Notes under the pieces: model-generated
What the model saw: the letters and a program-made list of their open reading frames with translations, nothing else
What the model was told of the DNA's origin: nothing
Databases searched by the model: none
Assembly: GCF_003473485.1 (NCBI RefSeq)
Contig: NC_053046.1
Span: forward strand, 4,784,001-4,848,000
Reading direction: 5' to 3'
From: Medicago truncatula
Taxonomy: Eukaryota; Streptophyta; Magnoliopsida; Fabales; Fabaceae
DNA: 64,000 bases
Part shown: positions 47,331 through 61,700 of the stretch, in pieces
Layout of the letters: every line of letters begins with the position of its first letter
Position numbering within the stretch: the stretch's first letter is position 1
Made by a program: the position numbers and the translations under genes

Positions 47331-50300
47331 GTAATAAAGCTGAGCACTCCCTCACACACTCCTCCACCCAAGCTAGCAAACGGTGTCTCCACACCCACTT
47401 GTCGTAGAAAATATTTAAGAAGACCCCCTATCATTATCTGAGTCTCGAGGTCTATCATGATCCTTAAAAACTCTCATGACCCATCTCACCTAAATTTTTG
47501 TACCAAATTGTATGAGTCCATAAAGAGACATATCGATTTGATTAAGTATTTTTCTCAAGAGTCTTAATTGTATGTCTCTAGAAGATTAGATCTTGAGTGA
47601 GTTTAATATAATTATCAAAATCAAGCGAGTTATACAAACATGGTGTACCACATTAATCATAAGCAAATTAAGCCCTTCAAATTCAATATTAGATTTGTGC
47701 AAGACTCTTGAACAAATCGTCAAAAGTTTATGTATCTTCGTATTTCATGATTCTCACTTTATTTTTACGTAAAAATTCATTCATATCTAACTAGCTCAAC
47801 ACCTACGTAAACAACCTATAAGTCCAAAATTATTTGTTTGCAAAGCAAGTCTACTTCTCTTCCGATTTCGTCTTTCTTGTTATCATTTATGACATATAAC
47901 ACTATATTATATACAAAATATCGTCAACACTACCTTCATATTGCTTTCACCATATTGCGTTCATGATATAATTTAACGAGATATATTTACTTTAACAAAT
48001 TTCAGGCACCAAATTAGTTTCTTTTAATGGTAAAAAATCAATGTCAAAGTAATTTTTGGAGTTTGCAGATCCTTGCATGTGATATCTATAGCTCATTATC
48101 TTGTTCCATGATTCTTATATTTGGAAATGACAAATCTACCAAACTTTACGTATATGTGAGACTTATTTGAAATGTTAGATAAACCCACAAAGACATCAAC
48201 TATGATTTGTGCATTAGCAACTAATATTGGTTTGCTAAAATTTGCAAATGATATATTACTTTATTAGCCAAAAAATCAATTGTAAATGAGATGACTTACA
48301 TATGAAAGTAGAAAAATATGTGTTTTTGCATTAAGTTCAATTCAATATTAACTATTATTTCGACAATGATACCATTTTTATTTATAATAGAGAGACAAAT
48401 AGTGAAATGAGATATTAACAATTTAGTGATTTTTTGATATATTTAAATGACTTAAAACGACAACTAAGAAGGAACAAATGATTTTTTTTAATTAAAAACC
48501 TCATATATTGAAAAAAGTAAAAAACTTGAGATCATAAAGGGTCAAATCAAATTCTTTTTTTTTTTGAATGGAAAAAATATGTATATAAAGAAGAAATCTC
48601 CCAAAAGAATACAAACATAAACAAATAATGAGTACAAGAATTACTCAAGTCTTTCAAAAAAAAGAAAAAAGAATTACCCAAGTCAAGCAATAACAAATTC
48701 AAATGGTCCCTTCCATAGTAAAACAAAAGCGAAAACTAAAACAACACCAAAAGATTATCTAACCTTCTATCAGAATCACCCAATCCCAACCAAATAGAAG
48801 GAAGACTAGAAACGAAAATCCACAGTCAACCAACCCATAGACAAATCCGTCACATAACATTATCGGTGTCAACACAAAATGAATTCATTATCCCAGTCAT
48901 TGAAGAAACAAGCATGACCAAAATATTTTCCTAAAAACCAATCCAAGAGGTGAAGAATTTAACCATTTTCACCAATTGGAGTACCAACGTCTTCTATTCC
49001 AAAAAGATGAGAGCATTCCAGAATCTCCACAAGAACCACACAACAAGAAATTACATCTAACCACACTCTGTCTTCATTGCTAAGAGCATGATTAGCTAAA
49101 AGGTTGGCTGATTCCAGCATGACGGAAACTAATACAACCATGAGAATTTCTTTTCCCACCACTAAACAAAAGATTGTTTCACATTTCTTCAAATATTTAG
49201 TGTTTAATTTATTTTCAATTTTCTTTTTGAATACTCGTCTATTTCGAACCATATAGCTTGTAATGTATTGTTCAAAAATTCAAATTATGTAATATGAAAT
49301 TATAAAAAACCGCTTTGAATTATAAAATTCAAATAAAAACCTAATTGAGAATTCAGCGGTGGAAAAAGAAATTCTCTAGAACCATTATTTGATATTTGGG
49401 CCAAACAACTTTTAAAAGCCAAGCCCACATAACCCAAAAAAACAAAAAAAAAGTACTCTTTATCATGAATTCTGCAATATTATTATTATTTAATGAGTAT
49501 GATAAATCATATTTTTTAAACATATAGTTAGAAAATAATGTACTTCGATATCAGATGATAAATTGTTTGAGAGAAATATAGTTTGATTTTTGAGTGAACA
49601 ATTATTGATCAGATAATACCTATCTCACAAACGAACTCCGAATTACCAACATTTATTTTCTTAAAAACCGGAGAGTAAGTATATGATATCTAATTTTTTA
49701 ATTATTTAATGAATAAAAACAACAAGCTTAACATGTTTAGCCCGCAAGTGAAGTATACTTAATTAACTAATACTAGGTATGAGTTAGCTAGCATCCCTGT
49801 CTGTGAATTTGGTGGCATGTACTAGTTGGACGTCGACATAAACAATGATACAGGAACGTAAGAAAGGTGTGTTTCTTTCTTTCTTGGTATGTTCGTATAT
49901 ATATATATATAGGCGAAGATAGCTATGTTTTCAAAGTAGCTATATGTTACTTCATCAGCTATCTTTTGTTAATTGTCTTATATGGATTCAATCAATTAAT
50001 TAATTGTCCAACGGGTTTTATAATTTGAATGCGCGTAATGAGAGTTTTATTTGTCTCTGCAGTTGCAGGGGGGCTATGCATACTGACAACAAGAAACTAA
50101 CAGAATAGAGCATTAGAGACCTACCTAGCTTTGCCTTCTACCATTCTTTCAACATGATAATATAATTATTTTTTTTTTTTTTTTGTAAGATCTCAACAAT
50201 AACAATAGGTACAATGCAAGCAACTTAATCACTGATCATAAAAAAATATTTTAAAGGCCGTCAAGTATTTTGGAAACAAATATTTTATTAAAAGATTTTA

Positions 50301-52184
50301 CTAACCATTATCCTTAGGGTAATTGTTAAGGAGTTCAAAAATAGAAAATTTTCATTAAAAACAACAACCTTTTAACTTTCATAAAGTTAAATATTCTACT
50401 TTTCAACAATTTCGTCTAATGCAGAATTTTTATATTTATCTTTTTAACCAACTCCCTTAGGGCACTGATTAACATTTTTCTTTATTAAATAATTGACGTA
50501 TCAAAATTATAACATGGTTTAGATACATCAATTATTTAATAAATCTAAAAAAAAAAAAATTTTTGTTTAAAACAGTGACTTGAAGAAATATATATGTATA
50601 AATATTGCTTCTAATTTGTTTTTTTCTTTTAAAAAGGCCAAAAGAATATGATATAGGAAAATCGGAGTAGAAGACATACTTTAAATCAAATGATGGTAGG
50701 TGTTTATAGGTTATGGTCTTTGCAGTGGTGATTTTTTTCGGATGCCATAGAATTTCTTCTTCACATGTGTATTTTATTGTATCAGTGGCTGACATTGGAT
50801 TTTCTTCCTATTGTCTGATGTTGAGGTTACTTTGTACATCTTGTGATTATTGGCTCTTTATCAATAAAAACATGGAAAGAACATAAAAGACAACAAAAAC
50901 AAATAATTTAAATGAGATGGTTCACATATTTTTTAGTTTAATAAGAGTTTAAGAATTTGATAGAAACGGAATTGCAAAGCCCATAACTCTCTTTTCGTAG
51001 CATTTAGAACTTTATATTTGTAAAATGATTTCAAACAACTAGTATATATTGAATTAACGTGTGATGGTTTTACATTTATTAACTCAGAAATTCTAATGAA
51101 AATAGGTAATGGAGTATTTATATTTGGGAAATTTTCATATTAAAAAAATAGGGAGTGTAATAATTTTTTTTTTTTTTTTTGAGGGGAAGGAGTGTAATAA
51201 ATTTTAATCAAATAGTACCTTTTATCCATTATTTTTGTGAATATCAAATTTATTTTTTTACTAAAAATGATAAGGATCCATCTTTGAACTATTTTTTAGA
51301 GGTCCACACATTAGATGCACCCTTAAAAAAATTATATTAGCATATGAATAAAGTAATAAACTAATTTATGAATTAATGTTATTCGTATTATGTTATTTTA
51401 AGAGGTAGAACAAGTTGGGTCAAACAATATTTTTTTTAAAGATTTTGATTACTATATATCTTAGAAGCATTTTAATGAAATATTTATTATTTTAAAATTC
51501 ATTTTTATTAAAAATAGTAAATGTTTATATTTGGAAGAATTTTGAATGATTCATATTAGATTGACCCTATATAGGCAGTTACTTTTATGTATTTCTACTT
51601 TTTTTAGGAGATGTATATTTATTTTGTATAGCCTTTTTACATTTTGAATGCTTAATGTCAAAATTAAGGACATATTAAACTTATATTGCGATTTGCAACT
51701 AATTAAAAATTAAAAAGAGGGTGAGGAATATTGAAGATTTAAAACAATGGTGTGCTTTCCCCCTCAAAAAATAATTGTGTGCTTGATGAGTTATATTTCA
51801 ATGACGTAGATGTCAAAGGAGATGATTTGTCTATATTAAGCAATAGCTAGTTGTATGTGCTTCAATTATAACCTATAGTATTTTTTTATTTACCATTATT
51901 AGTATAATATATCCTTTTTTTTTTTTGAGGGAGTAGTATAGTATAATATATCTAGTGTCAATATGTTCCAATCCAGCAGCTATCTATCTAGCTTACTTAA
52001 AATTTATTAATTGGTGATACATTCGATTTGATGTTTTAAAGCATGACTTTGTCTTGACCTTAAATATTATTAATTATATTCACCCCCCCTATTTAATAAC
52101 GAATTATATTTATCTCCAATTTCATCCCCCACCCCATTACCAATATCTATCTATCTTTCTATCTTAAATGTCAGTGACAGTACC
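47331..52184. other. Gene-poor intergenic DNA
   Basis: Nearly 5 kb of AT-rich sequence. A minus-strand frame at 48959-49252 (containing ESANLLANHALSNEDRVWLD) may be a decayed LINE RNase H tail, but the match is weak. A TA run lies near 49899. The last 300 bases should be the promoter and leader of the zinc-finger gene. Confidence 0.5.
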
Positions 52185-52940
52185 ATGGCTACAGATATTG
52201 GCCTTCTTTCCAATATGACTCAGATCCAAAAATCATCACAATCACAATCTCAACAACACCAACCAAACCCTAATTCCAACACCACTACACCCCCCTCACC
52301 ATCTTCATCAACTTGGATGTGGAACCCTAAACAACACCAAGAACAAGAAGATGAAGATTCATGGGAGGTAAGGGCTTTTGCTGAAGACACAAGGAATATT
52401 ATGAACACAACATGGCCACCAAGGTCCTACACCTGTACCTTTTGCAGAAGAGAGTTCCGGTCAGCTCAAGCTCTTGGTGGTCACATGAATGTTCACCGCC
52501 GCGACCGTGCTCGTCTCCATCAAACCCAACCACCGTTAAATTCTTCTCATCCTTCATCACCATTCATAAATATTCCTCCACAAGACCTTGTTGCTAATGC
52601 TGGATTGTGCCTTCTTTACCATTTACCAAACCCTAATAATAATGCTTTTGCTTCCTTCAATAGTTCTAGTCCTAATGGAGAATCTCCTTCTACTTTTCTC
52701 TCAATCTCATCATCAACATCTTATCCTCCAAATAATTTGATGATGCAAATGCAAGCTTGTTCTCCATCTTTTAATTTTCAAGTGGATAATTCAGCTAGGT
52801 TGATCAACAATAGCATTTCTTCTTTTTCTAGCAAAGTGGACCAGCAACATGCTACTTGCACCTCCATTGATGATAATGGTCATGAAATTGAAGAGCTTGA
52901 TCTTGAGCTCCGTTTAGGGAACAAGCCAACACCAACTTGA
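52185..52940 (+). CDS. SUPERMAN-like single C2H2 zinc-finger repressor
   Basis: A single exon of 251 aa. Residues 82-111 read [20 protein letters not shown], then [10 protein letters not shown]: one C2H2 finger (C84, C87, H100, H104) with the plant-specific QALGGH core, preceded by WPPRSY, the hallmark of the SUPERMAN/RABBIT EARS/ZFP10 group. The C-terminus DLELRLGNK contains an LxLxL EAR repression motif (residues 240-244). Between them is a Ser/Pro/Asn-rich linker. Family members act in the nucleus as repressors of cell division and organ-boundary genes; which developmental role applies here cannot be told from sequence. The ATG at 52185 is chosen because the N-terminal [13 protein letters not shown] block follows in frame. 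It is intronless like its relatives, and undamaged. Confidence 0.95.
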   Translation: MATDIGLLSNMTQIQKSSQSQSQQHQPNPNSNTTTPPSPSSSTWMWNPKQHQEQEDEDSWEVRAFAEDTRNIMNTTWPPRSYTCTFCRREFRSAQALGGHMNVHRRDRARLHQTQPPLNSSHPSSPFINIPPQDLVANAGLCLLYHLPNPNNNAFASFNSSSPNGESPSTFLSISSSTSYPPNNLMMQMQACSPSFNFQVDNSARLINNSISSFSSKVDQQHATCTSIDDNGHEIEELDLELRLGNKPTPT

Positions 52941-54576
52941 AAAGGCATAGATAGATATTTATATTTGAAGTTTGAACCATATATGGTGGTTAATTGATTT
53001 TAGTGTATGTGAAGAAAATTTAAATTCTAAATTCCAACAAGTACTTTTAAATGAATTATTTGCTCGATCTCTCTTTTTCAGTGTGTGGAGAAGAAAGTGT
53101 ACTGTAATTTGTTGATGATTGAGACACCATGTCCAGCTTTTACATAGCTGAAATTGATAGGACTATGGGATTTATTTTTTGGTTGGGGCTCTAGGGATTA
53201 ATTTCAATAAAATTTCAATAATTTATTGTTTCTTTGGGTTGATTGATTTTATTAATATGATGAGTGTTTAATTGTTTTGTAACTATGAAGGTGAACAAGA
53301 AGGAGCAATTAGTTATTCATTTGGGAAGGGAATGGGAAAGGAGGAGGAGGAGAGAAAGAAGAGGATTTTTCAAAGAAAAATTAAAATGTAAGTTGGTATA
53401 TCACTATTTTTTTAAAGATATTTCAAGTAGAAACTAATGATGAAAAAAGATTAGGGTTTTGAATAAGACACTGAAAAAGGTTGCAGTGAAGTGTCATTTT
53501 CTGTTTTAGTGTTGTGTCTAAGTACACACACATATATATATCATATATGTTTCTGGGCATAAATTTCCGTGGGGATTATTATTTTCAACTTTTTGTCTGA
53601 ATAAATAAATAAATGGAAGTAATAATTATATTTACTGTTCACACCCTTTTTTACACAAAACTACAAATATGCCCCGTTTTTTGTTTTAGTACTTGCTTAT
53701 TTTGGCTTAGTATTTCTATTTTTGACGATATTCGGTTCAGTATGTTTCTTATTTTGTTGCTGTATTTGTGTGTGCATAGCTGTGAAAACTACAAACATTA
53801 ATATTGACGTGTATAAGTCATAAATTTTTAGTGCAGAAGTGCATTGGCAAACACATTTACATAAAAAATTTGAGTTCAACATACCCTTCGTATTCAAATC
53901 CATCGATGTTATTTATGACTTTGGAATATATGATAGCAAAGTATAGGAAGAGATAAGTACGCTGGCCTTTGGACTATAAAAATGATATAAAAGAAATGTT
54001 TATTTCTACTACAAGAGTTAAAAAAAAATCACCATAGAAACAGTATAAGATGTGTTCATTTATTAATTCATCTACTAAATAAATTGTTGCAGTCATATAT
54101 CATCTTGGAGGTTAATTTAGTTTTTTGGAGCGGATCTTTGAAGTTAATTAAGTTCATTTTCTCTTTCTTGGTTTATAGGATAGATAGTGAAATTGAAGAC
54201 AATTCACTTCTCGCTATCTCTTGATTAATTTATTTTTTGGCTGCCTTTAATCTAATTTACTCGAAGTATTTATCACTATGCTTTTAATATAGTCATCAAA
54301 ATATATATTATAAAGGTACATGTATAAAATAAGTTCATAGGGAGATCATGGTATTATGTAAGGGAGATCCAGTATTTATCACCTTTTTTGACGAGCTTCA
54401 TACCTATAAAATGAAGTTCATAACTTATAAATAATTGTGTACAACATGTATAATAAACCGAGCAATAGAAAATGTTAGAAAAGGTAAAAATATTTGTTTC
54501 TAATTCTACCATTTAGTGTTGGAGACTCCAAATTTATATTTTAAGATACATGATTCAGAAATTTTTCGTAGCGTAG

Positions 54577-54581
<5 letters not shown>

Positions 54582-54626
<45 letters not shown>
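54582..54626. repeat. (TA)n microsatellite
   Basis: About 22 uninterrupted TA dinucleotides. Likely length-polymorphic. Confidence 0.95.
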
Positions 54627-54629
<3 letters not shown>

Positions 54630-55009
54630 TTGTATCAATAAATATATATAAAAAATTGAATAGTCGTTTAATCTTTCATCTTTCATGTGATTTTACGTTA
54701 GATTCTTAATAATATTTATAACAAAGAAAGACACAAAGACGAAAAATAGACTTTTAGTGTCTTAATATCAATACATTTGTTTTTAGTGTGTGAACCATAA
54801 TCAAATTAAAGTTTATCCTCTTCTTAGGTTTAATTTAATCTTTGAGTAAGTCAAGTATTAAATAATTTTTTAAAAATAAAATAAAGTGAGGGCCATGACA
54901 CTCATAACCCCACACTCGAGGCCGTCCATGATTGCATCTAATGGATCTCTTGAAAAGGGTTCAAAGATGAACATCTATCACTTTTAATAAATTTTAATAT
55001 TCCCTCCAT

Positions 55010-55279
55010 TTTAAAATGAGTGTCGCTTTAGCCAATTGCACATATGTTAAGGAATGAAATAAAGTAGTTAAATGTCATAACAATTTTACTAAAATAACCT
55101 TACTTAAAAAAGACAAACTTAAAGTTGCATTGAAAATTGTGTGAAAGAGAAAAGTTTGAGTATTTATTGAGGGTAAAGTTGGAAGAAAAAAATTAAAGTT
55201 GCATTGAAAATGTAAAGCAACATTCATTTTGAAACAATTTTTTTTTGCTAAAGCGACATTCATTTTAAAATGGAGGGAG
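55010..55279. mobile_element. Stowaway MITE (Tc1/mariner type), second family
   Basis: Left end TTCCCTCCATTTTAAAATGA and right end, on the other strand, CTCCCTCCATTTTAAAATGA, both continuing (a/g)tgtcgctttagc, with TA flanks (55008-55009 and 55280-55281). Length 270 bp. The ends differ from the Stowaway at 39891, so it is a separate family. Confidence 0.85.
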
Positions 55280-56367
55280 TAAAATATTACAAGTCATCCT
55301 ATTTTTTTATTATTAAAAATTCACTACTTTACTAAAAATTGTAAGGATCAACCTTTGAATTCTTTTTAAGAAATCCATATTTTATTCTGTTTCTGATTAG
55401 TCCTGCATTATGTCAATTTTTTATAATAGTACACACAATACTATTTACAAAATCAAATGAAAAGAAAAATAAAAGAAAAGAAAGAAGAAACAACAACACC
55501 AAAAGAGAAATATTTGATTGGTCACAACTTCAAATAAAAAGTATTTGGACAAACATATACACACAAAATAACACATCATTTCTCCTACATTTTCACTTAT
55601 TTGAATATGTTCCTAAATAAAAAGTTTAACCTGAGATTCATTTCTTAAGGTGAAAAAAAACAGAGAATAAATAGAATTAAAGACCATATATATACCACAC
55701 TTGAGATGCAAAGTCACAGGGTAATAAAAAGACAGTGCGGTGATTCGAGAATAATTTGAACGATCTACATCGAGAATAATTCGACAACAAATACTTTTTC
55801 GAGTACATATCTTATCTAAAAGAAATTGTGAAGAATGCAATTACTTTCGAAGGAGTTCAACTCTTCCAAACTTGCAACATGATCTATATGTCAGTTTTAG
55901 GTAAAGACTCCATCGAAGGCAATCTAACTGCAAGAAATTCATATGTTGAACTAACATAAATCCAACTAAAGAAGAGTCGTTCCAACAAGACCAAATATCC
56001 GCTAGCAAGATAAGATAACACTACCAAATGGTAAAAAAAAAAAAAAAAAAAAAAATCATGTTAGCTAGGTGTTCTTGCTCCCAAAACCACCTCACCTTCC
56101 CAGTGAGCTTTAATTCACACCATTACATTTGTTATTAGGCTTAATTAACACAATTACCTTACAAACTTTAATTAATCTCATCCAACTACGCAAATAGAAT
56201 ATCAAGGCATATTATACAAACAATCAACATGAATTAAAATACAAGTTGGTGTATTTTTGAAATCAAATTTCACTTGGGTGTCGTTGGTTTTTAGTGTCAT
56301 GTGTCTTTAGTGTACACCAAAGGTTAACGACTCATAAGTGAAATCCGATCACGATGAATTTGAAAAC

Positions 56368-56539
56368 GAGCAATGATATTTGAACATCTATTTGAGACAA
56401 CTCTTGTGATAACTTCTTTTCTCTCTCTTTTCATTGGTCAAGAACAATGAAGAGAGAAAAAGAAAGAGAGAAAATAAGAGTATAATATGAATATGAGAGA
56501 GAAGGTTGTCATAAAGTGGTTGTACAAATGTCATTTCTC
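56368..56539. mobile_element. Short Mutator-like MITE, family GAGAAATGATATTTG, copy 3
   Basis: Left end GAGCAATGATATTTGAACA, right end (other strand) GAGAAATGACATTTGTACA, flanked by TTTGAAAAC and TTTGAAAAA (56359-56367 and 56540-56548), a 9-bp duplication with one difference. Length 172 bp, the same as copy 2. Confidence 0.82.
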
Positions 56540-58715
56540 TTTGAAAAAATTATATAAACACTTTAATTTTGTTGAAACCTAGTGTACTAGATGTCTGCTA
56601 GCTAGGTAATTAAGGAAAGAAAAGAGAAGCTGGGAGTAGGGGTTGTCTGTGTCTTTGCTAAGATAACTTTTCTAGCACTATTAATTAAAAAAGTGGTGTA
56701 TTTGGGTTACATATTTGGTACTGTCATCACTGTAAAATCTGGGCTTAATGAAGCAGCACAGCCGCAAAATTAGTAGAATGCGTAAACAACAAGTAAACAT
56801 GTTTCTTTTTCTGTAGCTAGCTTAATTTACATCAACAAAACTGTAGTCATGGATTGCTGAATTATAGTGACTGACCCTTTACTTCAACAAACTAGGGTAG
56901 GCTTGGTCTTCTTTATTAATCAACGTCTCTACTTTCTTTTTGTATCAATTATTATTATAGTATTATATTACCCAAATAGCCTAGAGACTAGAGAGTATAC
57001 CCTATGTTGCATTGTAGTATGTAAATATTAGTTTCGTTAACGAGTGTATCCGAACATTCTTTAAACATTTTTAAATAAATAGTTATTTTAAAAAAAAAAA
57101 TCAGATATTTCAATTTCTAGTGCATGATTACATGTATTTTCATAAATAATTACTACTTATATTTTTTTAAAAGTGTCACGGAACACTCGTTAATATTTTT
57201 CAATATTATATTATACCCTAGCCACAAACCTTTCCTGAAAAGTAGATAAACACACATGAATGTCCCTGAAACATGCTAGCTAACACAGTTATTGTTCAAT
57301 CTTTCAATTTATTTCTTCCTGCACCTTTTCATTTACCATCCTTACTGTCTTGTGGTACTTTTGTGTTCTCTTAATTTCAGTCATCATAATATGCCGTGAT
57401 TAATTAGTTTGTTCAATATAACAGGACTATAGGAAATAATAGTAATAGTATATGTGATCCTCTTAAAAAAAAAAAAAGTATATGTGATCCTTCAAAAAAA
57501 AAAGTAGTACTATATGTGACATTAAATAGTACTATAGGAAACAGGGGACCCGATGAACATGTGGATGTGTTTTTGCTAGCTATTACTACATACCAGCAAC
57601 ACTAGTACTATTGTCATGCAATGCAATCTTTGTTCTTTTTTAATAAACTAAAATTTATTGAAAAAATAAAGAAAGAAAAAAGATTGAGTGATAGGGCCAA
57701 AATTCAATGAAACAAAACAATTAATTATAAAAAGTAAAATTTAGAAAAACACTTGAAATATATATTTTTGTTTTGAGAGAACTTTTTTTTAATCAACAAA
57801 TTGTATTGATACCAAACTCTAACAAGATACTTAGAGACGGTGATAAGAGAACAAAAATGTAGCATATAGACGTAACATCCATAAAATCTACCAAAAACTA
57901 ACCGTAAATAAAATACAGTGTAACCCCCTCCAACACAAAAACACAACTAACCAAAATACCCCAACCGTGGTCTGTTGGATATTTATTTTTTTTCTTTGAT
58001 GCTGAAAAATGTATTTAGTAAAGTTGAGAATCCATGAAATAGATGATTTTAGTTTATGTGGTCGGTTGAATCTTCAATTTTTTTCCTTGACTCTTAATTT
58101 TTAATTTTTTGGTCATGAAAATTGTTCATAACTTACTACTTTAATTTATTTTTGTTGATAAAACTTGCTGCTACTATTCATAGCATACATAGCTTTCTCG
58201 TTTTATTGCAAAATATTTCTCCGTACACGTGGTCCAAACTCTTAACCAAAACTTTCCCTATTTTAATGTGCATTTATATGACTAGTCCTTTAACTATCAA
58301 TTAATGTCGTTTTGGTCCTCATATAGTAACAACTCATGTTCATATCACCATATTCTAAACAATTAAAAATTCATGTTCATATCCTTAACAAGTTATGGGA
58401 ATTTTATTCTATGCAGTCACCTCTCTTTATCTCTTCTTCAACTTGCATTTTTCTTAAATTTTTTATTCAAAGTAAATCAAGGGCCATAAAATAAAGAAAA
58501 AGACATACAATGCCTCATGGTTGGTTTGACTGCGGTCAACCATGGTCCCAAATTATGCCAATTTCATTAACTAGTTCTTCAGTAATCAACACTAAACTGT
58601 CATTGTAACCAAAAAAAAAACACTAAACTGTCATTATAACATCCATCAAAACAAATAAATGAAGAATCTCTCTTTAATTATAAACATTTTTCAGACGATA
58701 TTGTTAAGGGAAATG

Positions 58716-58743
58716 TTAACCGGTGCCCCGGGGCACCGGTTAA
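58716..58743. repeat. 28-bp perfect GC-rich palindrome
   Basis: A perfect inverted repeat without a spacer: the half TTAACCGGTGCCCC is followed directly by its reverse complement. It stands out in very AT-rich DNA. The half resembles transposon-end sequence, so it may be two terminal repeats of a MITE joined tip to tip with the middle lost. Confidence 0.85.
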
Positions 58744-61700
58744 GAATATGAAAAAGGAAATTATATAGTAATTAATGCATTGAAATTGTGTAATTAATTT
58801 ATAATAAAGTCAAATACAGATCAAATGAGATAAGGACTAAATTGTAAACATTCTAATCAGATCATTGTTGGTTAGACCACAGTTTAGACGTTTAATCTTT
58901 AATATGGAAGAGTGCGTTAAAACTTAATAAAAGTTTCACATGAGATGAGATAAGAATTAAATATAAGAAATATCACATTCAATATGCATTATGGTCTTAT
59001 GGAATGTACGATCAAATGATATTCAACATGATGAAATGTGAGAGATTGAACTCTGTGTATTGGATATGTGATATGTGCTAGTTTGTACCATTTTGTCATT
59101 GGGAAGCACCTCCCCCCACCACCCCAAGAAAAAATCATATGATCATGTTCGTCTCTTTAAGCACACAAATCAGCTTAGCTATTTGCAAATAAAACAAAAA
59201 ATGTTACTGCACTATAAAGGAAGGTCGCTCTTGAGTAATCAGTATTGAATCAGTGTAAAAGTAAATCTTTTATCGTTGGTACTTTTTTGAGACGCTGATA
59301 CTATATCTCTGTCAAAAACAATTGTTCATGATCGGTTTTCAGTGCTACTAGCTTCTTTACATTGGGGACCAGTACTGCTACTTTTTTACTCCATTCTCTC
59401 ATTTACTTATAGACTTCATAGTAAAATATAAGAGTTAAACCAATGGTCACAAGTTGATCAAATATTATTACTTTTATTTTTTCAATTTCTTTTTGAAACA
59501 ATTTTAGTTCTTATTATTAGTAACATAATATTAACATGTTTAACTTTTCATTTTTGTCATGCTGTGTCATAAGAACACAAATTAAGCAATTTAAAATAGA
59601 ATTAAAAAATAATTTTTGAAACTTTTATGACATTGAATGTAAAAAAATTATACATTTGATTTCTTAACTTATATTTTAAGAGTACAAGTTAACATTTCTT
59701 TTTTGCATTGGTTAAGGAAGCCAAAAATAACATGTTTGCATTAGTTTCAACAATATTTTGACTTTTAAAAAGATGACACCGATGGCAATGGTTAGCATTC
59801 TCCTTATAGGAAAAAGATGACATTTAATACAGTGAGAATACATAATAAGACTATGGACAATGCTAACAAATGCCCCCGTCCTGGAGACACTGGTTATTGT
59901 TAAAGAAACAAATATAATAGTATTGCATGGTGTTGTTTTCAACTAAAACTTTTGACTTTTTTGACTTCGTTAATCAGGATACCGGTTAGCATGAAATTAA
60001 AACTATATTCTATAGTAATATAGCAACTGTAATTAGTTGTTGCCATGTCGAGGAGCACATGAAAACCATAGAATAGAGGACAGGAGAGACAGCTAAGAAG
60101 AGCTGCACTGCACATATATTTATGGGCTCTGCATGACTACTTTTCAACTCTCATTTTCGACCACATCACTGTTCATCTTCCTCCTCTAGACTCTATGTGC
60201 TCTGTCCTTCATTCACTGGCCTGGTCCCCACTTCAAGTTGCTCTAAGTTGGAGAAATTTGAAAAAAGAAATTCAAAGTCTTAAATTATCAAGTGTAGTTA
60301 AGTTTTTTAAACACTAAGTTTGTAGAGAAAGACTCTGGTTTGATCCCTACAGACACATTATTAAGAAGGTGAGAAAAGTTTAAACTTCAACCTATGATAC
60401 AATTTACCACATACAATCTGTGTCTTAAATATATTTAGTTAATTTTATTATAACAGCAACGAGTTTTAAAAGAGAAAAGAAACTATAAACACAAACAATA
60501 GACAAATGAAGCAACAAATTTTATGTAGTACTTACGTGCATGGAAGAGTATATTCAATATGAGAAATAATACTTTGACTTTAAAATTTTGGTGTAAAATA
60601 CAATTCCTTTAGTTTTTAGTATGTGTATTTTTAAAATACTTTTAAGTTTTAGAAGATAAAAAGGTAAGAAAGAAATAGAGGTAAATGTGTAGAATATCAT
60701 ATACCTAATTGGAAAATGTTTTGTGTACATCTCATGATGGGTGTACATGCAGCTTGAAAACAAAGAGAAAAAAAAAAGACAAAAGTGAGTAGTGTGATAG
60801 ATGTGATAGTTTGATGATGTAGTAAGAGAAGGAGATAAAGAGAAAATTAGATCGATGTTGAATGAACGTAGAAAAATAAATTGTGTCTATTTATCAAAGC
60901 TTTTATGTTACGCAAGCAAACTAAAGTGCACGGGCACACTTACAACTTAAATTAATAAATTAATGTTTATTTTTTATAAAATAAAGAGTTATTTGTCGAT
61001 TTTTATATTTTAGAAAATATCATTTCATCAGGAAAAAATATCATTGTCTTTTACATTTTATCGTAAAAATAATCAACATTCACTATTATGGGTAGTAAAA
61101 ATTCATAAAAATGAAATTTTATTTTGTTGACACTTTGATAAATAAGATTTATTTATCTTAATGGTAAATGATATAAAATATTTTTTTATTGAACTCATTT
61201 AATTATTATTTTAAAAATCAGATGTATCAGTACTTATCAAATTTTCGAATGTATCGTAGAAATGATTGGTTTTCAAATACAACAACTCATTTGATGCAAC
61301 CTCTTAATAATTTCAAGGGCATTCTAAAAAATGACTCAACAACATTTGTTAAGGAATAAAATAAATAGAAGTTTTGCATTAAAAACACTATTTCAAACTT
61401 TTAAAAGTTGATTAATTACTCCACTTTCAAATATTACCATTTGTTTTAGAGAAATGATATTTATACATTTAAACTTTCAACTTTTAACTCCTTAGCTTTT
61501 TAGTCATGAGTTAATGCCAATATTATCATATTTGTCTTCTTAGCAAATGACTCATTAGAATTTTCCTAATTTTAAACAATAAACGTATGAGAAATAAAGA
61601 AAAGTAAAAAAAGACAAAAGAAAACAAAAAGGATAACAAGTGTAATTAGAATTAAGTAAAAAAATATAAAGTGATCATGAGAATAGAGTGAATAGTAGAT

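Noticed and set aside
48959-49252. Minus-strand frame with ESANLLANHALSNEDRVWLD
   Set aside because: Might be a LINE RNase H tail, but the similarity is too short and no other LINE domain is adjacent. Not listed as a separate feature.
49895-49975. Hairpin around gaagatagct and agctatcttt
   Set aside because: A stem of about 9 bp with a long AT-rich loop is expected by chance in such DNA.
60050-60245. Possible microRNA precursor (gagcacatg ... ctatgtgctc)
   Set aside because: The arms pair poorly and no known plant miRNA sequence is present.
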